Source of the DNA: JAQBQB01 sp963846925 | GTDB lineage: Bacteria; Gemmatimonadota; Gemmatimonadetes; Gemmatimonadales; Gemmatimonadaceae | NCBI GenBank assembly: GCA_963846925.1 | Contig: CAWJXW010000009.1 | Coordinates: 186,001-250,000, forward strand | Reading direction: 5' to 3' | DNA: 64,000 nt | Part shown: one piece after another, positions 9,260 to 18,437 of the stretch | Layout of the letters: every line of letters starts with the position of its first letter | How positions within the stretch are numbered: position 1 is the first letter of the stretch | Notes under the pieces: model-generated | Databases searched by the model: none | Told to the model about the DNA's origin: nothing | The model's input: only the letters and a program-made list of their open reading frames with translations | Translations under genes and position numbers: made by a program

Positions 9260-10337
9260 GAGCGATCATTCCCGTATTCTGATCGTCGACGACAACCAGG
9301 ACAGCCTCGAGATTCTGCGCGCGCGCCTCGAATCCTGGGGCTATCGCACGCAGACCGCGAGCGACGGCGAAGAGGCGTTGGCGAAGATCGACGTGTCGCC
9401 CCCCGATCTCATCCTGCTCGACATCATGATGCCGCGCATGGACGGGATGGAGGTGGCGCGCCGCGTCAAGGGAAACCCGTCTCTGCCGTTCATTCCCATC
9501 ATCATGGAGACGGCGCTCGCCACGACCGAGTCCAAGGTCGAAGGACTCGACTCGGGCGCGGACGACTACATCACCAAGCCCATCGATTTCGCGGAGCTCA
9601 AAGCGCGCGTCAATTCGATGCTCCGCATCAAGCGACTGCAAGCGGAGCTCGAGGACCGCGAGCGTGAGTTGCTCGACGCCAACGAGCAGCTGCTCCACAT
9701 GAGTCAGACCGACGCGCTGACTGGGCTCGACAACCGCCGGCATCTCGAGCTCCGGCTCGAGGAGATGTTCGCCCACGCGCGCCGGTTCAAGGAGCCGATC
9801 GCCTGCGTCATCTGCGATCTTGATCGCTTCAAGGCGGTGAATGACACGTACGGACACCCGGCGGGTGACGAGGTGCTGCGGCAGTTCGCCCAGATCCTGC
9901 GCGGCGAAGCGCGGTCGATCGACCGCGTCGGCCGATTCGGCGGCGAAGAGTTCATGTTCCTGCTGCCGGGGGCCGGGACCGACGCCGCCGGTCGTTTTGC
10001 CGAGCGGGTGCGCAAACAGGTCGAGTCGCATACATTCACGTTCAACGGTGGCGGGACGTCGATTCGCCGCACGGCGAGCTTCGGCGTTTCCGCATGGCCG
10101 CACTCGCACATCGGCGCGCCCGAGGTGCTGGTGCGCACGGCCGACGAGGCGCTGTACGTCGCCAAGGAAACCGGCCGCAACCGTGTCGTGCGGTTCGATA
10201 GTGACGCCTTCAACGCGCACACCACGCCGGAAGATGGACGAGACGAGTCCGACCCCTCAGGATCCGACGTACGCTCTTCACGCCCAGCGACCCGGATCGC
10301 ACCAGTCGGCGATGCCGGGATCCGATGGGAGAGATGA
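9243..10337 (+). CDS. PleD-like response regulator with diguanylate cyclase output
   Basis: 364 residues. Receiver domain about 10-130 (LIVDDNQD, phospho-Asp about 60 in LILLDIMMP, Lys in YITKP), then a short coiled linker rich in Glu and Leu, then a GGDEF domain about 165-330. The active-site motif is GGEEF at 233-237, so it should make cyclic di-GMP from two GTP. The inhibitory I-site RSID (RxxD) sits exactly five residues before it, so product feedback is expected. ATG 9243 overlaps the CheY gene end. The tail after residue 330 is disordered and overlaps the next gene by about 100 bases. Confidence 0.92.
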   Translation: MDARRESDHSRILIVDDNQDSLEILRARLESWGYRTQTASDGEEALAKIDVSPPDLILLDIMMPRMDGMEVARRVKGNPSLPFIPIIMETALATTESKVEGLDSGADDYITKPIDFAELKARVNSMLRIKRLQAELEDRERELLDANEQLLHMSQTDALTGLDNRRHLELRLEEMFAHARRFKEPIACVICDLDRFKAVNDTYGHPAGDEVLRQFAQILRGEARSIDRVGRFGGEEFMFLLPGAGTDAAGRFAERVRKQVESHTFTFNGGGTSIRRTASFGVSAWPHSHIGAPEVLVRTADEALYVAKETGRNRVVRFDSDAFNAHTTPEDGRDESDPSGSDVRSSRPATRIAPVGDAGIRWER

Positions 10338-11091
10338 CGAGCTCGTCCGTCTGCATGCTCGCGTAGCCGAGCTTCAGCGCGAGCGCGACCACCTGGTCGC
10401 CATCGTCGACATCCTGCAGGAAATCTCGTCCTCACTTCACTTCGTCGACATTCTCCAGGCGATCGCGCGGAAGTTGGGCGACGCGTTCGGCCTCGATCGC
10501 GCGTCGATCTTCCTGTCGGGCGAGAAGGACGAGGTTCGACTCGTCGCCAGCTACGAGGATCCGGCGATCCGCAACCTCGTCGTCGACCTCAATCGCTATC
10601 CCGAGCTGAAGCGCGCGTTCGACTCGGGCGACACGGTGTTCATCCCCGACGCGGCCGCCGATCCCGACCTCAAAGCGATCAAGGACAAACTCGACTCGCG
10701 CAACGTCCGCTCGATCATCGTGCTCCCCATTCGATGGCAGTCGTCGACGATCGGCGCGATCTTCCTGCGCACCGACCGCGACTCGCAGCCGTTCTCCGAG
10801 TCGGACATTCGATTCTGCCAGGTCGTCGCCTCGCTCACGGCAAAAGCGCTGCTCAATGCGCACCGCCTCGAGGCGGTCATGCGGGACCAGAAGGACACGC
10901 TGGCGGCTCAGAAACGCGGCGACCTCCAACGGATCGCACTCGTCTCGTTCTTCCGGAAGCTGCTCGACCGCTACGCCTCGAGCTACGATCAGGCGTGGGC
11001 GGAGAGCCTCCTGCCCAAGGCGTCCGGCGAGGAGCTCGACCGGCTCGTGGGCGTCGCGATGCAAGTCATCGATGAAGAATCCAAAGGATGA
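10234..11091 (+). CDS. GAF-domain sensor protein
   Basis: About 285 residues. A coiled-coil start (DDELVRLHARVAELQRERDHL) leads into a GAF domain (about residues 60-215: FGLDRASIFLSGEKDEVRLV, RSIIVLPIRWQSSTIGAIFL, FSESDIRFCQVVASLTAKAL) and a short C-terminal helical part. GAF domains bind small ligands or nucleotides; no catalytic output is present. GGAAG before ATG 10234 supports that start although it overlaps the cyclase gene by 104 bases; ATG 10312 would give a 26-base overlap. It ends 20 bases inside ligA. Its place beside a diguanylate cyclase suggests a signalling role, which is inference. Confidence 0.75.
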   Translation: MDETSPTPQDPTYALHAQRPGSHQSAMPGSDGRDDELVRLHARVAELQRERDHLVAIVDILQEISSSLHFVDILQAIARKLGDAFGLDRASIFLSGEKDEVRLVASYEDPAIRNLVVDLNRYPELKRAFDSGDTVFIPDAAADPDLKAIKDKLDSRNVRSIIVLPIRWQSSTIGAIFLRTDRDSQPFSESDIRFCQVVASLTAKALLNAHRLEAVMRDQKDTLAAQKRGDLQRIALVSFFRKLLDRYASSYDQAWAESLLPKASGEELDRLVGVAMQVIDEESKG

Positions 11092-13135
11092 CGACGACCT
11101 GAGCGAGCTGGCGGCGCGCGCCGACGAACTTCGCCGACAGATCGACCGCGCGTCGTACGAGTACCACGTTCTCGACCAGCCGACGATCTCCGACGCGGAG
11201 TACGATCGGCTCTACCGCCAGCTCGTCGAGCTCGAGGAAGCTCACCCGACCCTCCGCACCCCCGACTCGCCCACGCAGCGGGTCGGCGCCGAGCCGCTTA
11301 GCCAGCTCGCCAAGCACACGCATCTCGTGCCGATGCTCTCGCTCGCCAACGCCTTCAACGACGAAGAGCTGACGGCGTGGGAAGAGCGCATCGTACGGAT
11401 CGCCGGGGAGGACGTTCGCAACTCGGGCTACACCTGCGAGCTCAAGATCGACGGCGCCGCGGTGAGCCTCACTTACAAGGACGGCGTATTCGTCGAGGGT
11501 ACGACGCGCGGCAACGGGATCATCGGCGAGGCCGTCACCGCCAACCTTCGCACGATTCGCGACGTGCCGCTCAAGCTGCGGGGCGGCGGCAGCGACATCC
11601 CCGCGCTCATGGAAGTTCGCGGCGAAGTCTACATGACGTTCAGCGGATTCGAACGCATGAACGAACAGCGCATCGCCGCCGGACAGCCCGTGTTCGCGAA
11701 TCCGCGCAACTCGGCCGCCGGCGCGCTGCGCCAGCTCGATCCCAAGGCCACCGCGGCGCGTCCGCTGCACTTCTTCGGCTACGCGATCGCGCTCCCCGAC
11801 GGCGCAAAGCTGCCCGTCTCTACGCAGGACGAGCTGCTCGCGCGCCTCGAGTCCTGGGGCGTGCCCGTCGCCCCGCACCACGCGCGGTGCGCGACGCTCG
11901 AGGAAGCGCACGGGTGGGCCCACGACATCGAGCACTCGGTGCGGGCAGCGATCGACTTCGCCATCGACGGCGGCGTGGTCAAGGTGAACGAGCTGCGTCT
12001 CTGGCCCGACCTCGGCGTCGTCGGCGGACGGGAGCCGCGCTACGCCATCGCGCGCAAGTTCGCCCCCGACATCGCCGAGACGACGCTTCGCTCGATCAAC
12101 GTCAACGTGGGGCGCACCGGGTCGATCAACCCGTACGCGGTGCTCGAGCCGGTGGAGATCGGCGGCGCACGGGTGAAGCTCGCGACGCTGCACAACTTCG
12201 ACCTCGTCGCGCGAAAAGACCTTCGCGCCGGCGACGTCGTGCAGGTCAAGCGCGCGGGCGAGGTCATTCCGCAGATCATCGGCTCGGTGCCGGACAAGCG
12301 AGACGCGCAGAATCCGCCCGCGCCCTACACGCCCCCGACCCACTGCCCCGCCTGCAACACAGCGCTCGTGACCGGCAGCGAGCTCGGGATGTTGTACTGC
12401 CCGAACTTCGCGTGTCCCGGACGGCAACTCGAGGGATTAGTCCACTTCGCCTCGCGCGGAGCGATGGACATCCGCGGCCTCTCGTACGCCCGAATCAAGC
12501 AGCTCATCGACGCTGGGCTCGTGTCCGACGCGGCCGACCTGTTCGACCTGACGGCCGAGCAACTCGAGGGGATCGAACGGCTCGCCGAGAAGAGCTCCGC
12601 GAATCTCGTGCAGGCCATCGCGGCTACGAAGGAACAACCACTCTCGCGGCTCCTGTTCGCCCTCGGAATCGAGCACGTCGGCGAGACGGCGGCGCGCGAG
12701 ATCGCCCGGCACTTCGGCACCATGGACGCCATCCTCGCGGCGACCGTGGACGACATCCTCGGGGTCCACGGGATCGGCGACAAGATCGCCGAGGCGCTCG
12801 TCGGCTGGTTCGGCGACGAGCGGGGGGGGGCGCGCCGTCTGATCGAGCGCCTTCGCGAGCGGGGGCTTAGGTTCGACGAGCCCGTCACCCGGTCGGGCGG
12901 AACCCTGAAAGGCCTCACGATCGTCATTACAGGGACGCTCCCGACGCTTTCCCGGGAACAGGCCGCCGCGCTGATCGAAGAAAACGGCGGCCGCGTGTCG
13001 GGAAGCGTCTCCAAGAAGACCGCTTTCGTGGTCGTGGGGGCGGACGCGGGGAGCAAGCTGGAAAAAGCCCGGCAACTCGGCGTCGAGACGATCGACGAGG
13101 ACGAGCTCAAGCGGCGAGTCGGAGTTGGCGGGTGA
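11072..13135 (+). CDS. ligA: NAD-dependent DNA ligase
   Basis: 687 residues, the normal size. LigA seals nicks in replication and repair, using NAD+ to adenylate its lysine. The adenylation motif CELKIDGAAV places the nucleophile at Lys125. An OB domain follows, then a four-Cys zinc site (HCPACNT ... YCPNFACPGR), helix-hairpin-helix repeats (ILGVHGIGDKIAEAL) and a C-terminal BRCT domain (LKGLTIVITGTLPTLSREQA). ATG 11072 overlaps the GAF gene by 20 bases, so an essential replication gene is translationally tied to a c-di-GMP signalling cluster. A nine-G run near 12822-12830 lies in frame and does not break the gene. Confidence 0.97.
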   Translation: MKNPKDDDDLSELAARADELRRQIDRASYEYHVLDQPTISDAEYDRLYRQLVELEEAHPTLRTPDSPTQRVGAEPLSQLAKHTHLVPMLSLANAFNDEELTAWEERIVRIAGEDVRNSGYTCELKIDGAAVSLTYKDGVFVEGTTRGNGIIGEAVTANLRTIRDVPLKLRGGGSDIPALMEVRGEVYMTFSGFERMNEQRIAAGQPVFANPRNSAAGALRQLDPKATAARPLHFFGYAIALPDGAKLPVSTQDELLARLESWGVPVAPHHARCATLEEAHGWAHDIEHSVRAAIDFAIDGGVVKVNELRLWPDLGVVGGREPRYAIARKFAPDIAETTLRSINVNVGRTGSINPYAVLEPVEIGGARVKLATLHNFDLVARKDLRAGDVVQVKRAGEVIPQIIGSVPDKRDAQNPPAPYTPPTHCPACNTALVTGSELGMLYCPNFACPGRQLEGLVHFASRGAMDIRGLSYARIKQLIDAGLVSDAADLFDLTAEQLEGIERLAEKSSANLVQAIAATKEQPLSRLLFALGIEHVGETAAREIARHFGTMDAILAATVDDILGVHGIGDKIAEALVGWFGDERGGARRLIERLRERGLRFDEPVTRSGGTLKGLTIVITGTLPTLSREQAAALIEENGGRVSGSVSKKTAFVVVGADAGSKLEKARQLGVETIDEDELKRRVGVGG

Positions 13136-13163
13136 CAACGAGCGGCACGATTCGGAGAGCCGA

Positions 13164-13721
13164 ATGGCACAGTCGATCGGTCTGAATGAGAACGCGCTGG
13201 TCGCGATCACTCGCGACTCGCTGTCCGCTCTGCGCGCCGCGCTGTTTCGCGAGGTCGGTCCGAGCGCGGCGGCGCTCCTGCAGGAGGCGGGATTCGCCGG
13301 CGGGCCCGCGCTTTACGCCGCGTTCGGCCGTTGGCTGTCGTCGCGCCGCTTCCCCGCGCCGGAGTCGCTCGCCGCCGAGGATTTCAGCACGCGCGCGTCG
13401 GAGTTCTTTCGCGACATCGGCTGGGGCTCAGTGAGCGTCGGCGAGTTGGCGTCGGTGATGACGCTCGATTCCAGCGATTGGGCCGAGGGCGACCCCGATC
13501 ACCCGCTCGATTTTCCTGGCTGCTACTACACCGCCGGGGCGTTCGCCGAGTTCTTCGGCCGCGTGGCGGGGGAGCCGGTCGCGGTGATGGAAGTCGAGTG
13601 CCGCTCCATGGGCGCCGAGCGCTGTCGCTTTTTGGTGGGCGCCACCGAGATCATGCAGCGCGTGTACGACGCGATGGGCGAAGGCGTCGCCTACGACCAG
13701 GCGGTCGCCGCCGGGACCTGA
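13164..13721 (+). CDS. V4R-domain (4-vinyl reductase-type) small-molecule-binding protein
   Basis: 185 residues. The C-terminal half (DFPGCYYTAGAFAEFFGRVAGEPVAVMEVECRSMGAERCRFLVG) is a V4R domain, found in BchJ, in Bet3-like proteins and in hydrocarbon or aromatic-sensing regulators. The C-x-x-x-G-A-x-x-C-x-F motif is present, whose cysteines can bind metal or a ligand. ATG 13164 has GGAGAG upstream; longer starts have no ribosome site. It ends six bases before the convergent phosphoribosyltransferase. It lacks a DNA-binding domain, so it is a lone sensor or binding protein. Function not predictable further. Confidence 0.75.
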   Translation: MAQSIGLNENALVAITRDSLSALRAALFREVGPSAAALLQEAGFAGGPALYAAFGRWLSSRRFPAPESLAAEDFSTRASEFFRDIGWGSVSVGELASVMTLDSSDWAEGDPDHPLDFPGCYYTAGAFAEFFGRVAGEPVAVMEVECRSMGAERCRFLVGATEIMQRVYDAMGEGVAYDQAVAAGT

Positions 13722-13727
13722 CCCGGT

Positions 13728-14261
13728 TCAGACGTCGCTTTTCAGCGCGTCCGCGTAGAGCGGATTCGGGAGCAGGTCACCGTCGATCAGCACCTCGCGA
13801 TCCCACGGCAGCACGATCGTGCTCTCGGTCGCGAGGGCATGAAAATCCGGCGTGTACGAACCCGTCTGAAACGCCACCGCGGTGCGGACTTCCGCCGCTC
13901 CCGCGTTGACCATCGCGGCGACGGCGAGGCGGATCGTGTCCCCCGTGTCGCACGTCTCGTCGACGATCAGCACGCGCCTGTTGCGGACCGATGCCGGCGC
14001 GGCGCTCAGAACCGCCGGCGTCTCGCGAACGGACTCCGTCCCAAAGCGTCGGCTCACGACCATCGAGTGGAACTCGCGTCCGAGGATCGCGGCGATCACC
14101 GCGGCCGGAACGACACCCGCCGTCGCGATTCCGATCACGACCTCGGGATCGTAGGCCCGGGCCACTTTGAGGGCGAGTCCTCGAGAGAGCTCGCCGAAGA
14201 GCGGCCATTCGACCTCGAAGACGCCCTTGGAGTGCTCGACGGTGGTGCGGCGCGGAGACAT
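13728..14261 (-). CDS. Phosphoribosyltransferase-family protein
   Basis: 177 residues of the type I PRTase fold. The PRPP-binding loop VLIVDETCDTGDT is intact near residues 97-109, with the upstream core strand VVIGIATAGVVPAAVIA. The C-terminal WDRE and PNPLY segments resemble the hypoxanthine or xanthine phosphoribosyltransferase-like proteins of archaea and some bacteria. It probably joins a purine base (or acts as a regulator) using PRPP. The base specificity is not visible. ATG 14261. It is convergent with the V4R gene and stands alone on this strand. Confidence 0.8.
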   Translation of the reverse strand: MSPRRTTVEHSKGVFEVEWPLFGELSRGLALKVARAYDPEVVIGIATAGVVPAAVIAAILGREFHSMVVSRRFGTESVRETPAVLSAAPASVRNRRVLIVDETCDTGDTIRLAVAAMVNAGAAEVRTAVAFQTGSYTPDFHALATESTIVLPWDREVLIDGDLLPNPLYADALKSDV

Positions 14262-14467
14262 GCAGGTAAGCTATCCGGACGCGGAAATGCGTGGAAGAAT
14301 CAGCGCCGAGAACGATCGCTCACACGGCAACCGTTGCTCCGGCACTCTCGAACGCGTAGCTTTGCCGCGAGCCTAGACAACCTTCTGATTTCGTTCGGGA
14401 AGGGCTGTCGGCGCGACGTCGCGCGGCCGTCCTCCCTCCCGCCGTTTCGTCTCCAAACCCGAGCCGT

Positions 14468-14935
14468 ATGTCCTGGTGGAGCCGCATTCTTGGCGGGAGA
14501 TCCGAGACTGAGGTCAGACCGCAGCGCCTCGACTATTTGAGCGAGGCGATGGCACTCGAGCGGCAGGGCGACTACGACGCCGCGCTGACCTCGTACCGCC
14601 TCGCGCTACGCGACCGGCCCAACGACACGAAGATTCTCCAGAACATGGCCATCGCGTTCACGAAAACGAACCGGCCGGAAGAGGCGATCCGCTGCTACAA
14701 GAGCGCGCTCGACGTCGCGCCCCAGTTGTCCGGCGCGCACTACGGACTCGCGTTCCTGCTCCTCAAGCGCGGCGACCAGACCGGCGCCGAGGAGCATCTG
14801 GACGCGTTCCTCGCCTCGCCGCCGAGCGGCGCCGAAGCGGAGCGCTGGATCCACCACGCGCGCGAGACCCTGGAGTCGCTGCGCGGCGGCGGCGCGGCCG
14901 CCGAGGATTCCGCCGCCGAGGACGCCGAGACGTAA
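14468..14935 (+). CDS. Small TPR protein upstream of ParA
   Basis: 155 residues with two to three TPR units (residues about 25-125: AMALERQGDYDAALTSYRLA, NMAIAFTKTNRPEEAIRCYK, HYGLAFLLLKRGDQTGAEEH). The C-terminus is a low-complexity Gly/Ala/Glu tail. There is no signal peptide, so it is probably a cytoplasmic scaffold. The ParA start codon begins one base after its stop, implying a shared transcript and coupled translation. The start MSWWSRILGG is usual for this kind of TPR protein. Partner unknown. Confidence 0.75.
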   Translation: MSWWSRILGGRSETEVRPQRLDYLSEAMALERQGDYDAALTSYRLALRDRPNDTKILQNMAIAFTKTNRPEEAIRCYKSALDVAPQLSGAHYGLAFLLLKRGDQTGAEEHLDAFLASPPSGAEAERWIHHARETLESLRGGGAAAEDSAAEDAET

Positions 14936-14936
14936 C

Positions 14937-15704
14937 GTGGGTCAAGTCCTCGCAGTCGTCAGCCAAAAAGGGGGAGTCGGCAAGACCACCACAGCGGTGA
15001 ACCTCGCGACCGCCTTGGCTCGTCGCGGCGTGAAGACGCTGCTCGTGGATTCCGATCCGCAGGGTTCCGTCCGCTACGGACTCGGGCTCAGCGCCGCGGC
15101 GACTCGGCTCGGCCTCTCGGATTATCTGGCTGGGACGCACCAGCTGCATCAGGTGGTGCGCACGACCACGTTGCCTTGGCTGCGGGTGGTTTCGGCGGGC
15201 AGCGTTACCGACACCGCGTCGCACGACAGTTACCAACATCAGGTCGCCGAGTCTCCGCGTACGGCGGAGCTGTTCGAGCGCGCGCGCGAGCGCGGGTACA
15301 CGGTGATCGTCGATACGCCGCCGGGGCTGGGGCCGGTCGTCAACCGGGTGTTGGCGTGCAGCCAGCACGTGCTCGTCCCGTTGCAGTGCGAGCCGCTCGC
15401 GCTCCAGACGACGACGCAGATTCTCCGCGGCATTCGCGCGTCGTTGGGGACGAATCCGGCGCTCGTGCTCGACGGCATTCTGCTCACGATGGTCGAGATC
15501 GGGAATCCGGCGTCGGAGCGCGTCGCGACGTACGTGCGGGAACAGCTTCCCGCGGGGTTGGTATTGGAGTTGGCCGTGCCGCGAACTCAGGCGTCGGTCG
15601 AAGCCTTCGCCGCGGGACAGCCGGTCGTGCTCCGCTCGCCCGAGGATCCGGCGGCGCAGGCGTATCGCGCGCTCGCCGCGCTTCTCGTTGGACGGCTCGA
15701 GTAA
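14937..15704 (+). CDS. ParA-family ATPase
   Basis: 255 residues, GTG start. A deviant Walker A motif (KGGVGKTTTAVN) near residue 10, an acidic Walker B region (VIVDTPPG) and the switch DSDPQGS identify a ParA/Soj/MinD-type ATPase. These form ATP-dependent dimers that position DNA, chemoreceptors or other large complexes. No parB or parS-like site lies alongside; the neighbours are a TPR protein and a lipoprotein. It is therefore likely an orphan ParA that places some protein cargo, not the chromosome. That is inference from context. Confidence 0.85.
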   Translation: MGQVLAVVSQKGGVGKTTTAVNLATALARRGVKTLLVDSDPQGSVRYGLGLSAAATRLGLSDYLAGTHQLHQVVRTTTLPWLRVVSAGSVTDTASHDSYQHQVAESPRTAELFERARERGYTVIVDTPPGLGPVVNRVLACSQHVLVPLQCEPLALQTTTQILRGIRASLGTNPALVLDGILLTMVEIGNPASERVATYVREQLPAGLVLELAVPRTQASVEAFAAGQPVVLRSPEDPAAQAYRALAALLVGRLE

Positions 15705-15710
15705 ACACCA

Positions 15711-16517
15711 GTGACACGTAGGCACGCGACAATTCTCATGCTCGTGTTCGCGGCGCTCGGCGTCGCGTGCCTCGACCTGTCCGCCCCGATAGGTCCGGCG
15801 TCGATTTCGCCCATCCAGCTGCCGGCGAAGTTCGTCGTGCGCGGCGACACCATGCGCGACAGCGCCGGGACACCCGCTCCGCCCGTCGTCAACCAGTTCA
15901 ACGTGAAGGGACAGTTGATCGGCGGCGACGCGCCCCAATTCTTCATCCTCGACAGCGCCCCCGCCGCGCACTTCGACCCGACGACCGGCGTACTCGTCGG
16001 CGATCACCTGGGCACGGTCAACTTCATCGGCCAGATCCGCGGCTTGCAGACGCCGACCGTCTCGGTGGCGGTAACCGTGCAGCCGACGGTGATCGACCAA
16101 GGGACCGGCGCGCTGGATACGATCAAGGCGCCGCTGACCCAGGACACCACGGTCGCCCCCGGCTCGTCGCCGATTCCGATCGTCGTGCGCGGGGCCGGCG
16201 ACACGACCGTTCAGGGCGTGGTCGTTCACTACGTGATCACGAGAACGCTGGCGTCGAACAACGCGAAGCCGGCGGTCTACATCACGAGCGGTCCGGGCGG
16301 GCCGCTGACGACCACCGACACGACGATCTTGGGCGGCAGCGCCACCAAGGACCTCCTCAACGTGCGCGCCAGCTTCCTCGCCGACGTCGCTATCGCGACC
16401 GGACAGAAGGTGGACAGCGTGATCGTGCAGGCGACGGCGTCGTACAAGGGCACGCCCCTCGCTGGATCGCCGGTGACGTTCGTGTTCCACGTTGTCGGCG
16501 TGCTCGGGTCGCCATAG
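15711..16517 (+). CDS. Lipoprotein with Ig-like repeats
   Basis: 268 residues, GTG start six bases after parA. A signal sequence with lipobox LGVAC (Cys about 20) predicts a lipid-anchored exported protein. The mature part is rich in Thr, Val and Pro and shows repeated beta-strand patterns (VSVAVTVQPTVIDQGTGALD, SVIVQATASYKGTPLAGSPVTFVF), in the style of bacterial Ig-like or invasin-type domains. No catalytic motif is visible. Function unknown. Confidence 0.7.
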   Translation: MTRRHATILMLVFAALGVACLDLSAPIGPASISPIQLPAKFVVRGDTMRDSAGTPAPPVVNQFNVKGQLIGGDAPQFFILDSAPAAHFDPTTGVLVGDHLGTVNFIGQIRGLQTPTVSVAVTVQPTVIDQGTGALDTIKAPLTQDTTVAPGSSPIPIVVRGAGDTTVQGVVVHYVITRTLASNNAKPAVYITSGPGGPLTTTDTTILGGSATKDLLNVRASFLADVAIATGQKVDSVIVQATASYKGTPLAGSPVTFVFHVVGVLGSP

Positions 16518-16595
16518 CACGCTTCGTCGTATTCGGTTTCGCGCCGTCGTACTGCGTCGTATACTGCGTAGTTCGCGCTCCAGCCGAGGCTCTCG

Positions 16596-18437
16596 ATGAT
16601 TTCAACGGGCGGTCCGCGCAATTCGGCGCCGGGAACTGTCAACCAGCTCTTCTTCAAGGCGTGCGAGCGCCGTAAGCCGGACGCGCTGCAGGTGAAGCGC
16701 GACGGACGCTACCAGCCGATCTCGCACGACATGCTCAAGGACCGCGTCCGCCGCGCATCGCTCGGGCTCGATGCGCTCGGCGTGCGCCCGGGCGATCGCG
16801 TCGCGATTCTCTCGACCAACCGCCCGGAGTGGGTCGTCGCCGACCTCGCCTGTCTCACGACGGGCGTCGCCGACGTGCCGGTCTACCCGAACCTCCCCGC
16901 CGAGCAGACGGCGTACGTCCTTCGCGATTCGGGCGCGGTGGCGATCTTCACGTCGGACGCCGACCAGACTGCCAAGGTCGCATCGATCCGCGGCGAATGC
17001 CCCGCGCTGCGCCACGTCATCACGTTCGACGAATCCGCCGGCGGCGACATGACCCTCGCCGCGTTGGAATCGAAAGGCGCCGCCGCCGACACCGACGCGG
17101 CGCGCACGGCGTATCTCGCGCGCGCGAACGCGGTGCGACCAGACGACCTCGCCACGATCATCTACACGTCGGGCACGACCGGCGACCCGAAAGGCGTGAT
17201 GCTGACGCACGACAACCTGTACTCGAACACGATCGCGGCCTGCGCGGCGATTCCGAATTCAAGCGACGACACCTGCCTCAGCTTTCTGCCGTTGTCCCAC
17301 AGCTTCGAGCGGACGGGCGGCTACTACGTGATGCTGAACTTCGGCGCGAGCATCGCGTACGCCGAATCGATGGAGACGGTTCCGAAGAATCTGGTCGAGG
17401 TGCGGCCGACGCTCGTGCTCTCCGTGCCGCGCCTGTACGAGAAGATGTACGCGCGCGTGCTGGAGAATGCGCTGTCGGGCGGACCGCTGAAGAAACGGAT
17501 CTTCTACTGGGCGCGCGGCGTCGGCGAGCGCTGGGCGAACGTGAAGCTCGGCGGCGGGGCGCCGGGCGGACTGCTCGCGCTGCAGTACGCGATCGCCCAT
17601 CGGCTCGTGTTCTCGAAGTTGCAGGCGCGCACCGGCGGACGGCTCAAGTATTTCGTCTCCGGCGGGGCGCCCCTCGCGCCCGAGATCATCAAATTTTTCT
17701 ACGCGGCGGGGCTCGTCATTCTGGAAGGCTACGGCCTCTCGGAGACGTCGCCCGTGGTCGCGTTGAACACACCGGCGAACTATCGCATCGGAACGGTGGG
17801 AAAACTCGTCGCGGGCACCGAGGCGACGATCGCCCCGGACGGCGAACTCCTCGTGCGCGGCCCGCAGATCATGAAGGGCTACTTCAACAAGCCTGCCGCG
17901 ACCGCCGAGGCGATCGACACGGCCGGCTGGTTTCACACCGGCGACATCGGCGAGCTACGCGACGGCTTCGTCGCGATCACCGACCGCAAGAAGGACATCA
18001 TCGTTACCGCGGGCGGCAAGAAGATCGCGCCGCAGCCGATCGAGAACGCCCTGCGAACCAACAAGTTCGTCATGCAGGCGGTGATGATCGGCGACAAGCG
18101 CAAATATCCGGTCGTGCTCATCGTGCCGAACTGGGAAAACCTCGAGAAATGGGCGAAGAGCGAGGGCGTTCCGTGGGACGCGCCTGGCAAGCTCCTCGAC
18201 TCAGCGCCGATTCGCGAGAAGATGGAGCGCGAGGTGAGGGGCGAAGTAAAGGGGCTCGCGCAGTTCGAGATGCCGAAGCGAATCGGCCTCCTCGAGCACG
18301 ACTTCTCGATCGAGCGCGGCGAGCTCACGCCCACGTTGAAGGTGAAGCGGCGCGTGATCGACAAGACGTACAAGTCGGTCATTGACGCTTTGTACGAGGG
18401 GAATCCGAGCGAACACGAACCGGCGCTCGCGAGTTAA
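16596..18437 (+). CDS. fadD: Long-chain acyl-CoA synthetase (AMP-forming)
   Basis: 613 residues. Activates fatty acids to acyl-CoA via acyl-AMP, for beta-oxidation or lipid synthesis. The AMP-binding signature TIIYTSGTTGDPKGVMLTH, the segment GYGLSETSPVV, the hinge region GWFHTGDIGEL and the C-terminal TDRKKDIIVTAGGKKIAPQ are all present. The overall layout follows the FAA1/FadD15 branch (about 600 residues) and not the medium-chain branch. ATG 16596 is preceded by GAGG at a good distance. It converges on the epimerase gene across a 400-base palindromic gap. Confidence 0.92.
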   Translation: MISTGGPRNSAPGTVNQLFFKACERRKPDALQVKRDGRYQPISHDMLKDRVRRASLGLDALGVRPGDRVAILSTNRPEWVVADLACLTTGVADVPVYPNLPAEQTAYVLRDSGAVAIFTSDADQTAKVASIRGECPALRHVITFDESAGGDMTLAALESKGAAADTDAARTAYLARANAVRPDDLATIIYTSGTTGDPKGVMLTHDNLYSNTIAACAAIPNSSDDTCLSFLPLSHSFERTGGYYVMLNFGASIAYAESMETVPKNLVEVRPTLVLSVPRLYEKMYARVLENALSGGPLKKRIFYWARGVGERWANVKLGGGAPGGLLALQYAIAHRLVFSKLQARTGGRLKYFVSGGAPLAPEIIKFFYAAGLVILEGYGLSETSPVVALNTPANYRIGTVGKLVAGTEATIAPDGELLVRGPQIMKGYFNKPAATAEAIDTAGWFHTGDIGELRDGFVAITDRKKDIIVTAGGKKIAPQPIENALRTNKFVMQAVMIGDKRKYPVVLIVPNWENLEKWAKSEGVPWDAPGKLLDSAPIREKMEREVRGEVKGLAQFEMPKRIGLLEHDFSIERGELTPTLKVKRRVIDKTYKSVIDALYEGNPSEHEPALAS

